NCBI RefSeq assembly: GCF_000003815.2
Contig: NC_049985.1
Span: 3,108,970 to 3,172,969 of the forward strand
Length of the DNA: 64,000 nucleotides
From: Branchiostoma floridae
Lineage: Eukaryota; Chordata; Leptocardii; Amphioxiformes; Branchiostomatidae
Reading direction: 5' to 3'
In this document: positions 35,941-48,053 of the stretch, piece by piece
How the letters are laid out: each line of letters opens with the position of its first letter
Position numbering within the stretch: position 1 is the stretch's first letter
Translations under genes and position numbers: made by a program
The notes under the pieces: generated by a model
The model's database searches: none
Told to the model about the DNA's origin: nothing
What the model saw: the letters and a program-made list of their open reading frames with translations, nothing else

Positions 35941-36621
35941 CGGCAGGATCGGTCCATTCTCCCAGCGGCGCGTGGTTCGCTCGATAAAGTTTTGCAAACA
36001 CCAATATGCGGCTGTAGCTATATATGTAGGGGAGGGAGCATGTCACGATTACGGCACGTTAGAAACCGTTTCAAGACTTCCACATGGCGGGAAAATTGAT
36101 TATTAGCGTCCCGGACTTGCAGACGACAGTCTGAGGAAATGCCAATGACCTTGAGGTTGCACGGATTGAGCACGCACGGGGAGAGCGCTGTCGTGTACCG
36201 CCGGAATTAATTTTTCATGCCGCGGTCGGGACCGAGGGAGACTCAAAAGGTGACATTTAAGCAGCGCGCCTATCTGGGGTGGTGCAATATTGATAACTCT
36301 TTCACTGAGACCCGCCGAAGTTCCACCGGAAAATTCATCTATGTCGCGCCGTGCGGTCATTGCCGTGTGGGGTTCTGAAGTATATTGTGTAAAACAGTCG
36401 TCATGACCTTGACATATTAGCAGGGGGGGCGATGTATCTGTATGGAATTTGAAAGAGCTAATTGTTCAAATATACGAGAAGCATCTAATGTGAATTTAAT
36501 GTTACCTCACCAACGCAGTTTTGCTTTAACTGACATTGGTTTGTACGTATGAATGCATGTATGTTGGTTGGTTTCGGATCAGTAAATTAACCCTCCATAT
36601 GTGTGTACATTAAATATTGAT

Positions 36622-36663
36622 TATTTTCACTCCGCGTACCGAAGGTACGCTTCGAGTGAAAAT
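36622..36663. repeat. Short palindrome
   Basis: 'attttcactc' then 'cgcgtaccgaaggtacgc' then 'ttcgagtgaaaat' folds on itself (GCGTACC/GGTACGC core, ATTTTCACTC/GAGTGAAAAT outer). It is followed by a (TTTC)n run and repeat-like text 'cctgaaatttggcacaagtg', which recurs at about 36920. Confidence 0.6.
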
Positions 36664-37362
36664 ATTGTTTTCGTACCGTTTCTTCTTTCTTTCTTTCTTT
36701 CTTTCTCCTGTCACGACCTTTAAAGTGTTTCCTCTCCGTCGTTCTTAGCCCGAATGACCTGAAATTTGGCACAAGTGTACCTTGGGTCAATACCCTCAGA
36801 CGTTTTTTTCGGTTTTTTGATAGATACTTTTAAAATGATTTTATGGATGTTTTTAGGTGGTGTTTTGACCGAACTGTATAATTGTGCCTCCCGTGCCCAG
36901 GTATTAAACCCAAGGGACCCGAAATTTGGTATGATAGTGCATGAGATATTTACTAAAAGAACCCTGTTATCATTTTTGGCACAAAATCACTTAAAAATGA
37001 TTTATAAGCCAATTTGGCGGGGTTTTTCGTCTGCGTTTTCGTCTTCACCGCCTCTGAGCGTCTTACCATATATGGTAAATGACGTAATCATCTTCCCTGT
37101 GGTATGACCAGGTGCACGTGGTCACTCCTGCTTGCCTCAATTAATATTCATGAACACGCGTCGCAAACGTCATCCGGCGAATGCGGGTGTTGTTGGAATA
37201 TCTGCTGTTATCAAATTCATGAACGACGAATAATGACACGGTGTGAGGGCATTGTTCTCAGTGCTATTGTCACCAATTCAAATCAAATTTATTGTAACAA
37301 ACCTCGACGCAAGCACAAGATACGTAGGCACGTTTTAGACAGGATGCCACCCTCAGTCAAGT

Positions 37363-37440
37363 GTAGCCTCTACCAGGCTCCACGGATCGGTGGTCTAATT
37401 GTAGAAAGTGGACAAATAGAGTCAATAGTATGCTAGGAGA
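37363..37440. mobile_element. Single end of CTCTACCAGGCTCC family element
   Basis: TAGCCTCTACCAGGCTCCAC and 'ggatcggtggtctaattgt' match the left half of 48948-49081 closely, through 'ggacaaatagagtcaatagtatgc'. The mirrored right end is missing, so this is a truncated copy. Confidence 0.6.
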
Positions 37441-38622
37441 GTCGGCCGGCCAGAGGATTCATTTCAAGTGCAGGATTCACCACAGAACAAGTCATCAACA
37501 ACAGAGAGAAAAAATATCGCAATCCCAGTGCGAAAACCACAACGCCTAAAGCTCAGAGCTGTTTGGCATGGTCGATTTGGCGGTGCTTGAGCCCCGCTGT
37601 TACACTGTCCACAATTAAAAGCCGCTCCGCGTCAAAAAAATAGAAGAAATTGGTCAGGAAAAGACAGAAAACACGCCAGATAAGTTAACGTCACATGGCC
37701 GAGGACTATAGTTTGCGACTTGCAATTTGCCAGGCCGGCCAACACTTATAGGCCAATTAACTCCAACCAAGAAGGTTATATACTAGGCTTTTATTCCTTG
37801 AACTTTGCAAAAGTCCTCTATTCAACCAGGCGGAAGTCTGGTAGTGGCTAATCAACCGCCGCGCGGGTCGCCTTGCTGCCACATGTACACATGATCACAT
37901 AAAAAAAATAATGACATATGTATTAGCGTTGAATTATTATTTTTGAGAAGGTTCCGTTTATCACGGAACTGCTGTTGTTTCAGAAATCTCACTGACTTTT
38001 GCTTGCAAACACGTAAATTCCTAACTTGCAACTACAGTATTCTCAGCGGCGCTCAACGCGTTCCTACGTTTCACCATTTGTGGTAAACAAAGCCGACAAA
38101 AGGGTCCTTGAACACGCAGCTGGCAGGTGCGGCGGGTTCGCGGTCTGCTAATTGAATTGTCTCGGTAGCCAATCAGCAAAGACTTCGTACTACTTAGTGG
38201 ATCACGTGCGCAGTGCCGCGCATAATAAGGTTCTCGAGATCTGTTAGTTTATGTGAAAAATAAATGGAACTTTAAGGTTATAACAGACGTATAATTACTG
38301 CAATTGCTGAGTCCTTTTAGACAAAAAGCATACAAAACATTTAGATATATGAAACAGACTTCGTGCAAACATACAGTGGCTAATAATCTTTGTTCATCAA
38401 TATAATGTATTACCTGATTAACTCTAGGTATAAAAACGGAATGTGATCCTTTTTGTCTGAATACAATGTGCATAACTTTATATGCATTTGTACTGATAAT
38501 GTCATTGCAGTTCAGCCATGATATCCAATTGGATTTTTAAAAAAATGCACTTTGCTAAAAACGGCTAATAAGCATATCTTGGTAAAGAGTTAAAAGTGTA
38601 GTGAAGTTTGTTTGGAGAGGTA

Positions 38623-39738
38623 CCGGTGTGACAGCGATCTCGAACCCCCCGCCCCCTGCGATCTCGCCCCCCCGGGGGGCGAGATCACTAGCGTTTTCGC
38701 CCCCCTTTAGCGTTTTCGCCCCCTCCCCCCAAGAGCAGCTGGTTGCTACATATTACAGGTGCGCTACCTGGTACTATACTGCACCTGGGGAGTAACGTGT
38801 ATGGTGTGTTACCTGGTACCTTATGGCACCTTATTACCGTACCGTAAGATGTCATACCTCGAATGTCGATACTATATTGTTCGGTGCAAACATGACGTTG
38901 ACGTGAAAAAGACACTTTTTGCAGCTGAGGTGGCATAAAAACAGTGCTACTGCGAACGTATAAACACCGTCTATGGTACGGAATACGTCAGGTATATGTT
39001 TTCAATTTGTCAGTGTTTTCTTTCTTGTGCTGGAAACATTTCCAAAGCACTAACAAAAACACACGTGAATAATAGTTTCTCATTATAAACACTATCTACG
39101 CGCAAGTTGATATAGCTGTTGCTAAATGCTACACAAACACTGGTAAAGTACTAGTCTTAAGAAACACTAGTAAATGCATCAGTTCCTAAATACTAGAAAA
39201 AAAACAGTCATTTTGGAGGTGAAGATATCCCTTGGCCAGGTGCATATACCAAAATGTGCGTTATTCTAATTAATACCTAATATTTGCATAATTAATAAAG
39301 ACATTACATAGTTCTTTGGTGGTCACTTCATGGTAGAGACCTTATATTGGAGATATATAGGTTGCTTGAGGACAGGTGAATACAATGAAATGCATCTTAT
39401 GTCAAGACTCAGGTATATGCAATGATGGGAATACAAGGGACCCAACCCTCCTTGTCTGAAACAATTAGTTCAACTATCTTATTACCATGTAATTACGTTA
39501 ATATTGATACTATGAATGGAGTTATGTATCAAACTCGTGTACTTATATCATTCTGAAACTGCATTTTGTGATTTATACCAATCAACTTCTAAAATGTCAT
39601 GTAAACCCGTTTTTTTGGGGGGGGGGGCGAAATCGCTAAAGGGGGGCGAGGTATGGGGGCGAGATCACTAGCCGGGGAGGGCGAGATCGCTAGTGATTTC
39701 GCCCCGGGGGGGGGGGGGCGAGATCGCTGTCACACCGG
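38623..39738. mobile_element. Unclassified 1.1-kb element with C-rich subrepeated inverted ends
   Basis: It begins CCGGTGTGACAGCGATCTCG and ends CGAGATCGCTGTCACACCGG. Within about 120 bases of each end, the short modules 'gcgatctcgccccc', 'gatcactagcg' and 'tttcgcccccc' are repeated several times in inverted orientation between the two ends. The roughly 880-bp interior is AT-rich, has no open frame with domain similarity and contains small palindromes (ggtacc, gtgcacc). I could not identify a target duplication. Poly-C/poly-G lengths of up to 12 may be imprecise in the assembly. Confidence 0.7.
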
Positions 39739-40377
39739 TCTGCTTGTATGAAGATTAGTTATGCTTGTGACAACCTTGAATAAGTGCAGTAATTGCCCTT
39801 GCCTTGTGTAAATAATAGGGAAAACTTTAATCATAACCACGCTATTGTCTGCTGTGGGTACGTAATACTAACGTTTAGGGTCGCATAACGTGTTAACGCA
39901 TCTGTAGAAAAAATACAACACAATTTCCGTTTGTGAAATAAAACCTTTTTTCTTGAAGTAAAACGGTGCCTTCTTTGTTAATGTGTGAAACACTAGCATG
40001 TTGTGTGCGTGTTGTTATCAAGAAATAAAAATTGGATTACCGTATACATAATAAAAATAGTATAGTAGCAACGTAGTTCCAGGTCATTCTCACATGGGAT
40101 TTATTTTTTTCAAATTCAATTTTGGAACAGTCCATGTTTGCATAAAGGGGGAGAGCGGAGTGAAAATAGCTGAATTTGCTCCTAAGCAAATACCGGCCTT
40201 TCTAGTTTTTAAATTATTTTCGGTTTTTGGGTAAGTCTTGGTCTCATATGAAGTGATTAAGGTTTTGATCCTCGGGGAATTTCAGAAATGATGGCTTTAT
40301 CTTTATGATTAATGGAGAAATGATATAAGCCCTTCGCATTATATGATGAGACTGTATGCATTTTCATTTTCATTATG

Positions 40378-40881
40378 CGACATTTCAATAGAAACATCGA
40401 AGCTGAATTCCACTTTTTTATGACCTGTCCTACTTACAATAAAAAGAGAGAGGAACTGTTCCAGAATGTTGGAACTAAAACACACTCCTCCTATCTGGGA
40501 CGCAGACTAATATCTTCCATGTACTGCTAACATGTCCAACTCCTATATCCGCATACGTAGGTCAGTATCTGTACATTATTCCAAATGCGAGACCAGATCA
40601 CTCATACATGACTTTGCTGTAATTTTGTAGGAGACTGTAGATTATACAACAAGGAGAGAGTTGAAGTTTATAGACTGATAGAATCTATGTTTTCGTACCT
40701 CATAGACCTAAGTAATGTAGACAAATTCATATCTCTAATGGGTTTAGACACCTCTGATTCCAACACATCATATTACTTATTCACCATCACAAAAGAAGAG
40801 AGAAGTCGAATTCCTTATAGCTTATCGTTATCTGTCAACAATTCTGTAGTTGTTCTTTTTTTAATACGCAAACAGAAATAA
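40378..40881 (+). pseudogene. LINE reverse-transcriptase C-terminal relic
   Basis: From about 40378 the frame reads RHFNRNIEAEFHFFMTCPTY then NKKREELF. This resembles the Cys/His 'EFHFLxxCPxY...R..LF' segment found at the C-terminus of CR1/L2-type LINE polyproteins. After a stop and about 120 bases, a second piece (NVDKFISLMG..., 40711 onward) looks like the usual trailing 'KF..LM' segment. Frame changes and stops show it is dead. No catalytic FADD box is present. Confidence 0.5.
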
Positions 40882-42527
40882 ATACAGGCGCGATAACGAT
40901 GTACTAGCCTGAAGTTAGTTTACATTTTTTATACTTACGTACCCAGTGGACATATATGTACAATAAATCTCTCCATCCATACATTCACTATTCCAATTCT
41001 TCAACAACACAACAACGACTCCATGATTCACGTACGAGGCATTTCCCGGCATTACTGTCTAACCTGCCGGTTCATTTACTGTCGGGGTGATCCTGACTCA
41101 CGTTGTCCCTAATCCTCTGCCTTAAGCCGCTAATCCCTGGGTCCTCCTGTAATCTCTAGGTCCCCCCTGCCCTAAGGCCGAAATCCTCCCCATTGTACAT
41201 TACCGCAGACTTTTCTGCCCGCCCAGCACGAATGCCTAATTACTGTTTTACAGGGCTCGAAATCCTGGTACATATACACTTGATTTGATTTCTTAAGATT
41301 GCCAAACAATACATACAATAGATGTGGGCTATTGCTGGCGTTGGGGTCTACGCAGAAACACACATACACTGAATGACTTGAGAAGCTTTATACAACAAAC
41401 ATTAGATACAATCTAAATATCAAATAATAAAAGCAAATATCAAATAGTATAATCAATCAGGTTGTCCATATCACCAGTCTCTGCTTGAATATACTAAGGC
41501 TGTGAGATTTTGCACCTGCTTTTTGACTGTGCGTAGGTGCATCTGTGCGTCTAGATATGCAAAGTTACTAATATGCACCACATTATTGGTGTTAGAAAAA
41601 TGATACAACCTTACATACATATTCATACTCAATACCTGTTTAAAATTTTCAAATTGACTGTAGAGCCTTAAGAGCCAAACTCTGAAGAGAGTCAGTAAGG
41701 TCCGTGTTTAGGTTTTGCTGACATTCTACTTAATTCTATGTTGTGCACCCAGATGTATTCCTGTGCATGTAAATCGTAAGAGTTTAGGTGCTCCAAATTG
41801 AATTTTGAGCCATATGTATTCCTATACATCTACATGTAAATTGTAAGTTTACGTCACCAAATTGAATTTTGAGCCCAGTGTCGCTATCAGAACAAGGATC
41901 AACCGACGCAGTGGTTGTTATTTTAAGTTAAAACTCGGACTGTTCTTCGGGAGTCTAAAGGGAACTCTTTGTTACCGATGTTTTCACCTGTTAGGAAATA
42001 ATTTGCCCGGCGGGGCTACGACACAACCGACCGTCGGGAAGGATCGACGACAGTGACTTTTCCGTCACACGTGCGATACATACTGTGCGATACATTTACT
42101 AGTCTCTACCAGACTCCAGCTTGGTCAACTAGAAAAAGGAAACTTTGGTCAAATAAGGAATAAAAACCTAGTAGGAGTTGATTGCCCCAGGAGCGAATAG
42201 ACTGCAAAAGACTGACTGAAATCCTATGACAACTTTTTTGTCCCTATTTGGCCAAATTCTTCTCTTTTTCATCCAGCTGACACGTCTGCTTGGAGACTAT
42301 CGTAGACCTACCGTGCGACGAACGTAGTGATTTCAAACAGGCGACGTTTTCGCATCAATGGTCAATTCAAGTCAAAGTTTATTGCACACTGACTAGTATG
42401 TTACTATGTTAAAAACGTTACTACTTTATGTAAAGCAAAGCGTGCGCATGTAAGACTCGTGGCTCGTTACATTACCTAGCACAATCTACACGTAGATTCT
42501 AAGCTTTGCAAGATAGAAGACACAGTG

Positions 42528-42866
42528 ACGCCTGTATGTCTATGTTTGTTGATACGTTCTTATCGTCATTTTACGATTTCTTTTTTTTTTTTGCACGAAG
42601 GTACACATGTATTGCCCTGGGTATCAGAAATTGTGTCGGGACATGGTATAATTACACATACTAGTAGTTACACCCAAACAAACATTTGTTACACTTGCTG
42701 GTACGCCTGTATGGCTATGTTTGTTGATACGCTGAAGTCGTCATTTTACGATTTCTTTTTTTTTTGCACGAAGGTACACATGTATTGCCCTGGGTATGAG
42801 AAATTGTGTCGAGACATGGTGTAATTACCCCAAACAAACATTTGTCACACTTGCTGGTGACATATG
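42528..42866. repeat. Tandem duplication, 175-bp unit, two copies
   Basis: 'acgcctgtatgtctatgttt' (42528) and 'acgcctgtatggctatgttt' (42703) start two near-identical units that share a poly-T run, 'gcacgaaggtacacatgtat' and 'acaaacatttgt'. The open frame through both is a by-product. Confidence 0.85.
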
Positions 42867-43364
42867 TGCCCGGGGCTTGTTGTGTCATGTATGGATTAAC
42901 GACCTGGTGGGCGGGACGATTATGAGCAGACTTTATGACTTCTTAATCCCATTTAATCCCTCTATTGTCTAAACATGTAATTTTGTTCTGTCGTTTGTTT
43001 GCTACTTCACAGAGCGCCGACAACAGCGATGAGTCAGAAGTGACGCCTGTCGGGAGTTTGACTCTATTTCTAGTGTCTGCAATTTGTCATACGGTACACG
43101 GATCTTTACTCCAGATGACTCGAGATAAAACGTTTGACGTGACCACCTGCCAATATAACGTTACATCAGATGATGAAATATTGAACAGAAAATGTTTGTG
43201 AGCAGATGTTATTTGTACATATTGTAATCTTGTGAACAGTTTCATGTAGTATTGATAACGTTGCGCTAGTTCTACTGAGTGTATAAGTCGGCGCAATTAA
43301 ATTTTTACTGCAAAGCCGATGTTTTTATCAATAATAAACCAGTTACTACCACCACAAAAGAATA

Positions 43365-43512
43365 GAATGTTAGAATAGAATGTACCACAGAATGCAAAAT
43401 AGCATGTGGAACAGAATGTAAAATAGAATGCAAAATAGAATATAGAATAGATCATAGAATAGATTATAAAATAGAGTATAAAATAGAATAATAGAATGCA
43501 GAATAGAATGGA
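43365..43512. repeat. (ATAGAATGCAAA)-like minisatellite
   Basis: About fifteen imperfect repeats of 'agaatgcaaaat' / 'agaatagaat'. It ends next to the 3' side of the candidate minus-strand exon. Confidence 0.85.
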
Positions 43513-43627
43513 ACATTTCTTACGAATTCAGACTCATCGTACAACACAGAGTGCAAATGTGTTTTGAACGTGCTCAAAGTGTGGATGTCCTCAAACATGT
43601 GATGGGGATCTTTAGTTTCAAACTTAC

Positions 43628-43795
43628 TTTCTGAAGGATTGTACAGGTACTTTTGTTCAGTAAGAAAGGCATCTCCCATGGTAGACAGACACTCACTGCG
43701 ATGGAGCTCAGGTTTGGCGTCTCCATCGCTTACGAAACACCGCAGCGCGTCAAACTCAGCGATGCTAACGTTACTTAGATTGCCTAATTTCTGTT
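43628..43795 (-). CDS. Candidate internal exon, unknown protein
   Basis: On the minus strand a 168-base stretch is bounded by 'cctccacgcag' (acceptor) and 'cagaaa|gtaagt' (strong donor). It is fully open in phase 1-1, reading QKLGNLSNVSIAEFDALRCF and on to ECLSTMGDAFLTEQKYLYNPSE. It is CpG-richer than its surroundings. I recognise no domain and see no partner exons; a copy of the donor edge (ttctgaagga next to aacttac) recurs at about 47790, so it may be part of a repeat or a dead duplicated exon. Treat it as a weak prediction. Confidence 0.25.
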
Positions 43796-43918
43796 CTGCG
43801 TGGAGGGAAGAGCTATCAGCAACCCAGAACCATCCCAGCTGTCTGCGCCTCGGAAGGGAGGCGGTAATCAGCAAACGTCCTGGACTGACGACTCAATTTG
43901 CCGTGGTTGAGAGGCAGC

Positions 43919-44023
43919 GGGAGAGTAGGAATACATTTGTACCGATCGGGAGAACAAGCGTCTGTCTAACCCGTTCTGACAGCTGTTTTCGCTTCCCAAA
44001 TGTATTTCCACTCTTCCAGTTAG
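43919..44023. repeat. Foldback element
   Basis: GGGAGAGTAGGAATACATTTG at the left pairs with CAAATGTATTTCCACTCTTCC at the right with few mismatches. Probably a small MITE. Confidence 0.5.
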
Positions 44024-44072
44024 CAGCGTGCAATTCAGAAGTGTAGCGTGCAAGATTTGTACTACAGCGCTA

Positions 44073-44228
44073 TCCTCCATAGTAGGCTCTCTGGGGCCTT
44101 TTCCCCGTCTTTTTTGGCTCATACATGTTAAACACTATTGCTGGCCATTTCTTTTTGTACTTGGTCGCTTGGTGTATTAGGAGCCGAAAAGACGAAAAAA
44201 AGGCCACAGAGAGCCTGCTATGGAGGCA
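44073..44228. mobile_element. Foldback MITE, CCTCCATAG ends
   Basis: CCTCCATAGTAGGCTCTCTG at the left matches CAGAGAGCCTGCTATGGAGG at the right in inverse orientation with one mismatch. Pairing continues through GGCCTTTT...AAAAAGGCC and GACGAAAA against the left CGTCTTTT. About 156 bp, no coding content. Confidence 0.7.
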
Positions 44229-44770
44229 ACTGCAGTGCTATATATCCATACATGTGCTACATGCCCTACCGGTGTTACTAGTATTATCCCTACATGTATG
44301 CACAGCAAGGATGAAAAATTAGACACACCATTGCATACCTGTTTTTTCAAGTACAAACGTTTTTCTACCACGTCAACTACCTATCCATTTTCAAAAGTAC
44401 GTTTACCTCTCTGTACTACATACAGCCTCCTTCAACCGTGGCGCATTTTCTTAAAAAAGAAGGTACAGATTCAATTTACGATATGTAATGAGTGAATCCC
44501 GTTCTGCACACCTGTAATTTGGCGGCTTGTGTCTGCGGCACAACTTTCTTGTCTCACCTGTAAACCGACGTGAGAAAGGTGTGTTCATCGCCTCTTCAAG
44601 TCTCCGACTTAATCCCATGATGGGTCTTAATTAGGGAGGAAGACTAATTAGTGGCCATTAAATGCCGTCGTCATAGTAACGTTAAAGTGGGCGTTTGGGT
44701 CACATCACTTTAGGTTCGTTGCACAGGTCGATGCAATCTCTTTTTGTTTTCAAGTAAAGCTATATATAGC

Positions 44771-46903
44771 TAGGGGGGGACATTAGTACAAACTTTTTGA
44801 AATACGCATCCTAAAATATGGAGATAATCTATCTAAACACAGAAATCACAAAAATTAGGCAATTGTAAAACTCTAACCCCCCTGTACATACCCCCTGAAG
44901 TTTGGATACCCCCCTCGCCATGTACTTGTGTGACGTTGCTAAGGTCTGCAAGCACTGACTGCATTACTTCAGTTCTTTTTGCACATTTTGTGTCATCAAA
45001 TGATACATTACACTCCATGATACCTTTCTATCAGCTTTTGGCTTAATATTCTTGGTTGCCATGGCAACAGGGCAGCAAGTATCGGGGCGAATTTCCATTA
45101 TTTGGCCAAAAACAGGGAAGTCACGGTATAGGGCAGTAATTCGACAAGTGCTCAGAATAATAAAGAGTACCCAAATCAACTACAGAGTGTCTTTAGCTTC
45201 ACAAGAATAGTGGTAAAATTTTAAGAAACTCGATGCCAAGGAATTGGGCAACTTCAAAAAGAAACATTGTTTCAAGGTTACAAAAACACAGTTTTTTTAC
45301 CAAGCTTAAAACCAGTGTTTTTGTATATGTGTCGTCAAGTATGGACAGAAAAGCAACAGTTGACTGTTCTCTCTACTACTAGGCCCTCTTGTACATGTAC
45401 ATACTATATCCATTGCAAGGCTCGAAATACTTTTTCTGCATACCTACACTGGTGCAGGTAACATTGAAAATAGCCTGCACCAGACAAATTTTACCTGTAC
45501 CACTCTGAATTTTGGAATTATAGTTCATACTAAAATTGTTCAGGAACCATTGCTATTTTTTCTTTTCTACAGAATATTACTTAATATAGGTGGTAGTGGT
45601 AACATTCAATGCAGCTAATAACAATCCCAGTACACCTACATCATAATGACGTTTATGTATAAAACCTAGTATTTGGGACCAGTGCAGGTTAGGTGCAGGT
45701 AGACATCGAAAATACCTGCACAGCTCCAATTTTACCTGCACTAACCTGCATATTAAGCAGGTAGTATTTCGAGCCCTGATACAAATGTATCTCTCATTGT
45801 AATCAAGATGCTTGCGATACTGAATTTCAACAATGTTTTATTGGTACATCTATTTACAACAGAATCAAAAGAACCATAGTCAAATTTACACTCATTGATG
45901 GTGTCAATGGCGTGTAACATTGTTCAAGTACAATTTAAGGTTGACCGCAGATGGAGTTTTTGTGGTTATGGGTAGTGACATGGCTGTGTTCTTGAGTTGG
46001 GCCAGCTTTAAACTTACATATCAACTTCTGCTGCTGATGTGAAAGATCCATCTTGGGTTTTCAGGGTTTGTACTTGTCTCTCAGGGTTTGTATTTGTCTC
46101 TCTTCCAATCAACAGCAATGTTTGCAATCTCTCTCTCATTGAGTCCTTGCTACTTAAGCTCCTCTTCATTTCTCTTCCAAGCTATCAGAATCTCTGGTAT
46201 CCTGCCTCCTGTCCTGACTTCTCTACTGTACTGTCAAACCGATCCAGGTTCTCTTCTCTTTTTCAGTACCCTTATGTCATGGATTGTTATGGACTGGCAC
46301 GTCCATACTTCCTTCTGTCTCTTTCAACATCTCTGAACTGTACCACATTGCATTGGCTCAATGTTCGCCTTTGGCTGTTTTACTAGTAGTTAGGTCCGTT
46401 TTGATACAAAGAAATCTGCTTTGCAGAGTATTTGAGTACCACTGGCGTTTCAAAATCCTACAAAGCTAACTGCCTCTGTAAGATTGAGTGTAAAAATTGG
46501 TAGAAATGACTACAGACTATACTATAATATACCTGTAGCCCGTTTCGTCCAATTTTGAGTTTGGATCAGTCCATTTTTGCCATGGGGGTGATTTGGAATA
46601 GTCCATATTTGCATGGGAAATGCATTTGGAGGTTCAGATATCCACAATGATCTCTCCTGAAGTCAAATATTCTGCCAAGGATGCCAAAGTACAATTTCTA
46701 AGGCATTAAGCGTGTTTGGTAGTATGGCGTTATACTAGTTTAGTACATTGTCAACTTAAAAACTTCAGGGGGCATGTACAGGGGGGTTAGCAATCAAAGA
46801 TTTACAAAATTTTTGCATTTTCATATTCAGATGGACCGTCTCCATATTTCTAGGGGCGTATTTCATCAAAAACTGCATTTTTGCAAAATAGTGTCCCCCC
46901 CTA
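44771..46903. mobile_element. Unclassified 2.1-kb inverted-repeat element, 7-bp duplication
   Basis: The tips TAGGGGGGGACA and TGTCCCCCCCTA are exact inverse copies. The sequence ATATAGC stands exactly outside both tips (44764-44770 and 46904-46910). Looser inverted similarity extends about 140 bases inward, for example 'gttagcaa' and 'cccccctgtacat(a/g)ccccctgaag' text in both arms. The interior holds an hAT-like MITE (45416-45778) and a plus-strand open frame (46039-46386) that shows no transposase motif. A 7-bp duplication fits no common superfamily cleanly; a decayed 8-9 bp duplication is possible. Confidence 0.65.
45416..45778. mobile_element. hAT-like MITE nested in the 2.1-kb element
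   Basis: The left end CAAGGCTCGAAATACT mirrors AGTATTTCGAGCCCTG, a CAGGGCTCGAAAT-type tip. The interior repeats 'acctgcac' and 'ggtgcaggta' in both orientations. The 8-bp flanks (atccattg and atacaaat) no longer match well. A loose match to the same tip occurs at 41250 (cagggctcgaaatcctgg). Confidence 0.6.
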
Positions 46904-47891
46904 ATATAGCGCATTGTACTTCCTGCATTACATGTCTAAAATGTAACATTTTTCCGCTATGAATTGAAAATGAACTGAACATTTATTTGTATATCTATAG
47001 AAATTTGTCAACTTTCGTACCGTATATTGATATATCTATCCCATTGTGTCCCACCTCCGGAAACTTGAAAGAAACGCCCTCGGACTACAGTCACATATAT
47101 CGCCCACTTTAACAACCATAGTTTAGTTAAGTACAGCTTAATACAACCATAAATCAAGTGAAGTGACTAAGAGGCGACTCATTCTCGGTGATGAGTCAAC
47201 GGACATTTACGAGCAATAAAACAAAGTTGTTTGATGATGTTGCAAATTATGACAAGGATTGATGTACTTCAACAGGGCCGTTGAAAAAAAATGACGGATC
47301 TTTCAACGATGTGAGCGCTATAGTCAAGATCTCAATTGTCCTTTATTTTAGAATTACTAGTATCTCAATGATCTCACTCAACAAATTAACCCGAATATGT
47401 CATACTTGAAAAAGAACTTGAAGATAACATCAAAAGTATGATATTTCGCTGGATGATATGGAGGTGTATTGCTCCAAAGAACTTTCGGTTTCTTTCAAGG
47501 AAGCGCACAATCAAATATGCTATTATCCACTGATAATCCAAAGTTGCTATGTCTTGGAGGTACGAAAGCGTATACATAAATCTATAGGAATTGAAGACAA
47601 TATCAAAAGTGTAATATTTGCGTACACTGACCGATCGATCACGAGGCTGCCACACTACCGCCCGTACGACCAGCTGGGACCTATCGGTCTGTAATTCCCT
47701 TCATCTGACACCTGTTATCCGTGTAGCACACACGGGGGATTTATATGAAACACTAGCCTCCACCAGGCCTTCCTACGGGGGTACGGGTTTCTAACTTACT
47801 TTCTGAAGGAAATTGGCCAGGGTAGTCAGTCCACGCTTACATTCATGTTGCCCTCCAGACCAACTCTTCTGGTAGCAAAACTAGACTATAA

Positions 47892-48053
47892 TCTCCGAGC
47901 AGATCCTACGGTAGCATAAGATAGTATCAAAAGCTGGCAGAGGAGTGAAGCCTAGGAGTGTTACGTGGATGTCAGTTTGACCCCCTTTGGTCGGATATAC
48001 TCCTTGTCCAGCTTTGATACTGTCTTATGGCACCTTAGGATCTGCTTGGAAGA
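47892..48053. mobile_element. TCTCCAAGCAGATC-family MITE, copy A
   Basis: It begins TCTCCGAGCAGATCCTACGG and ends 'cttaggatctgcttggaaga'. The inner arms 'ataagatagtatcaaaagct' and 'agctttgatactgtcttat' pair. The same family as 49330 and 59275. Confidence 0.75.

Noticed and set aside
46039-46386. 115-codon frame inside the 2.1-kb element, considered as a transposase piece
   Set aside because: Hydrophobic/Ser-rich without any DDE or zinc motif; no support.
47386-47694. Overlapping open frames on both strands near 47.5 kb
   Set aside because: Both strands open without domain similarity; partly repeated 'aacatcaaaagtatgatatt' text explains it.
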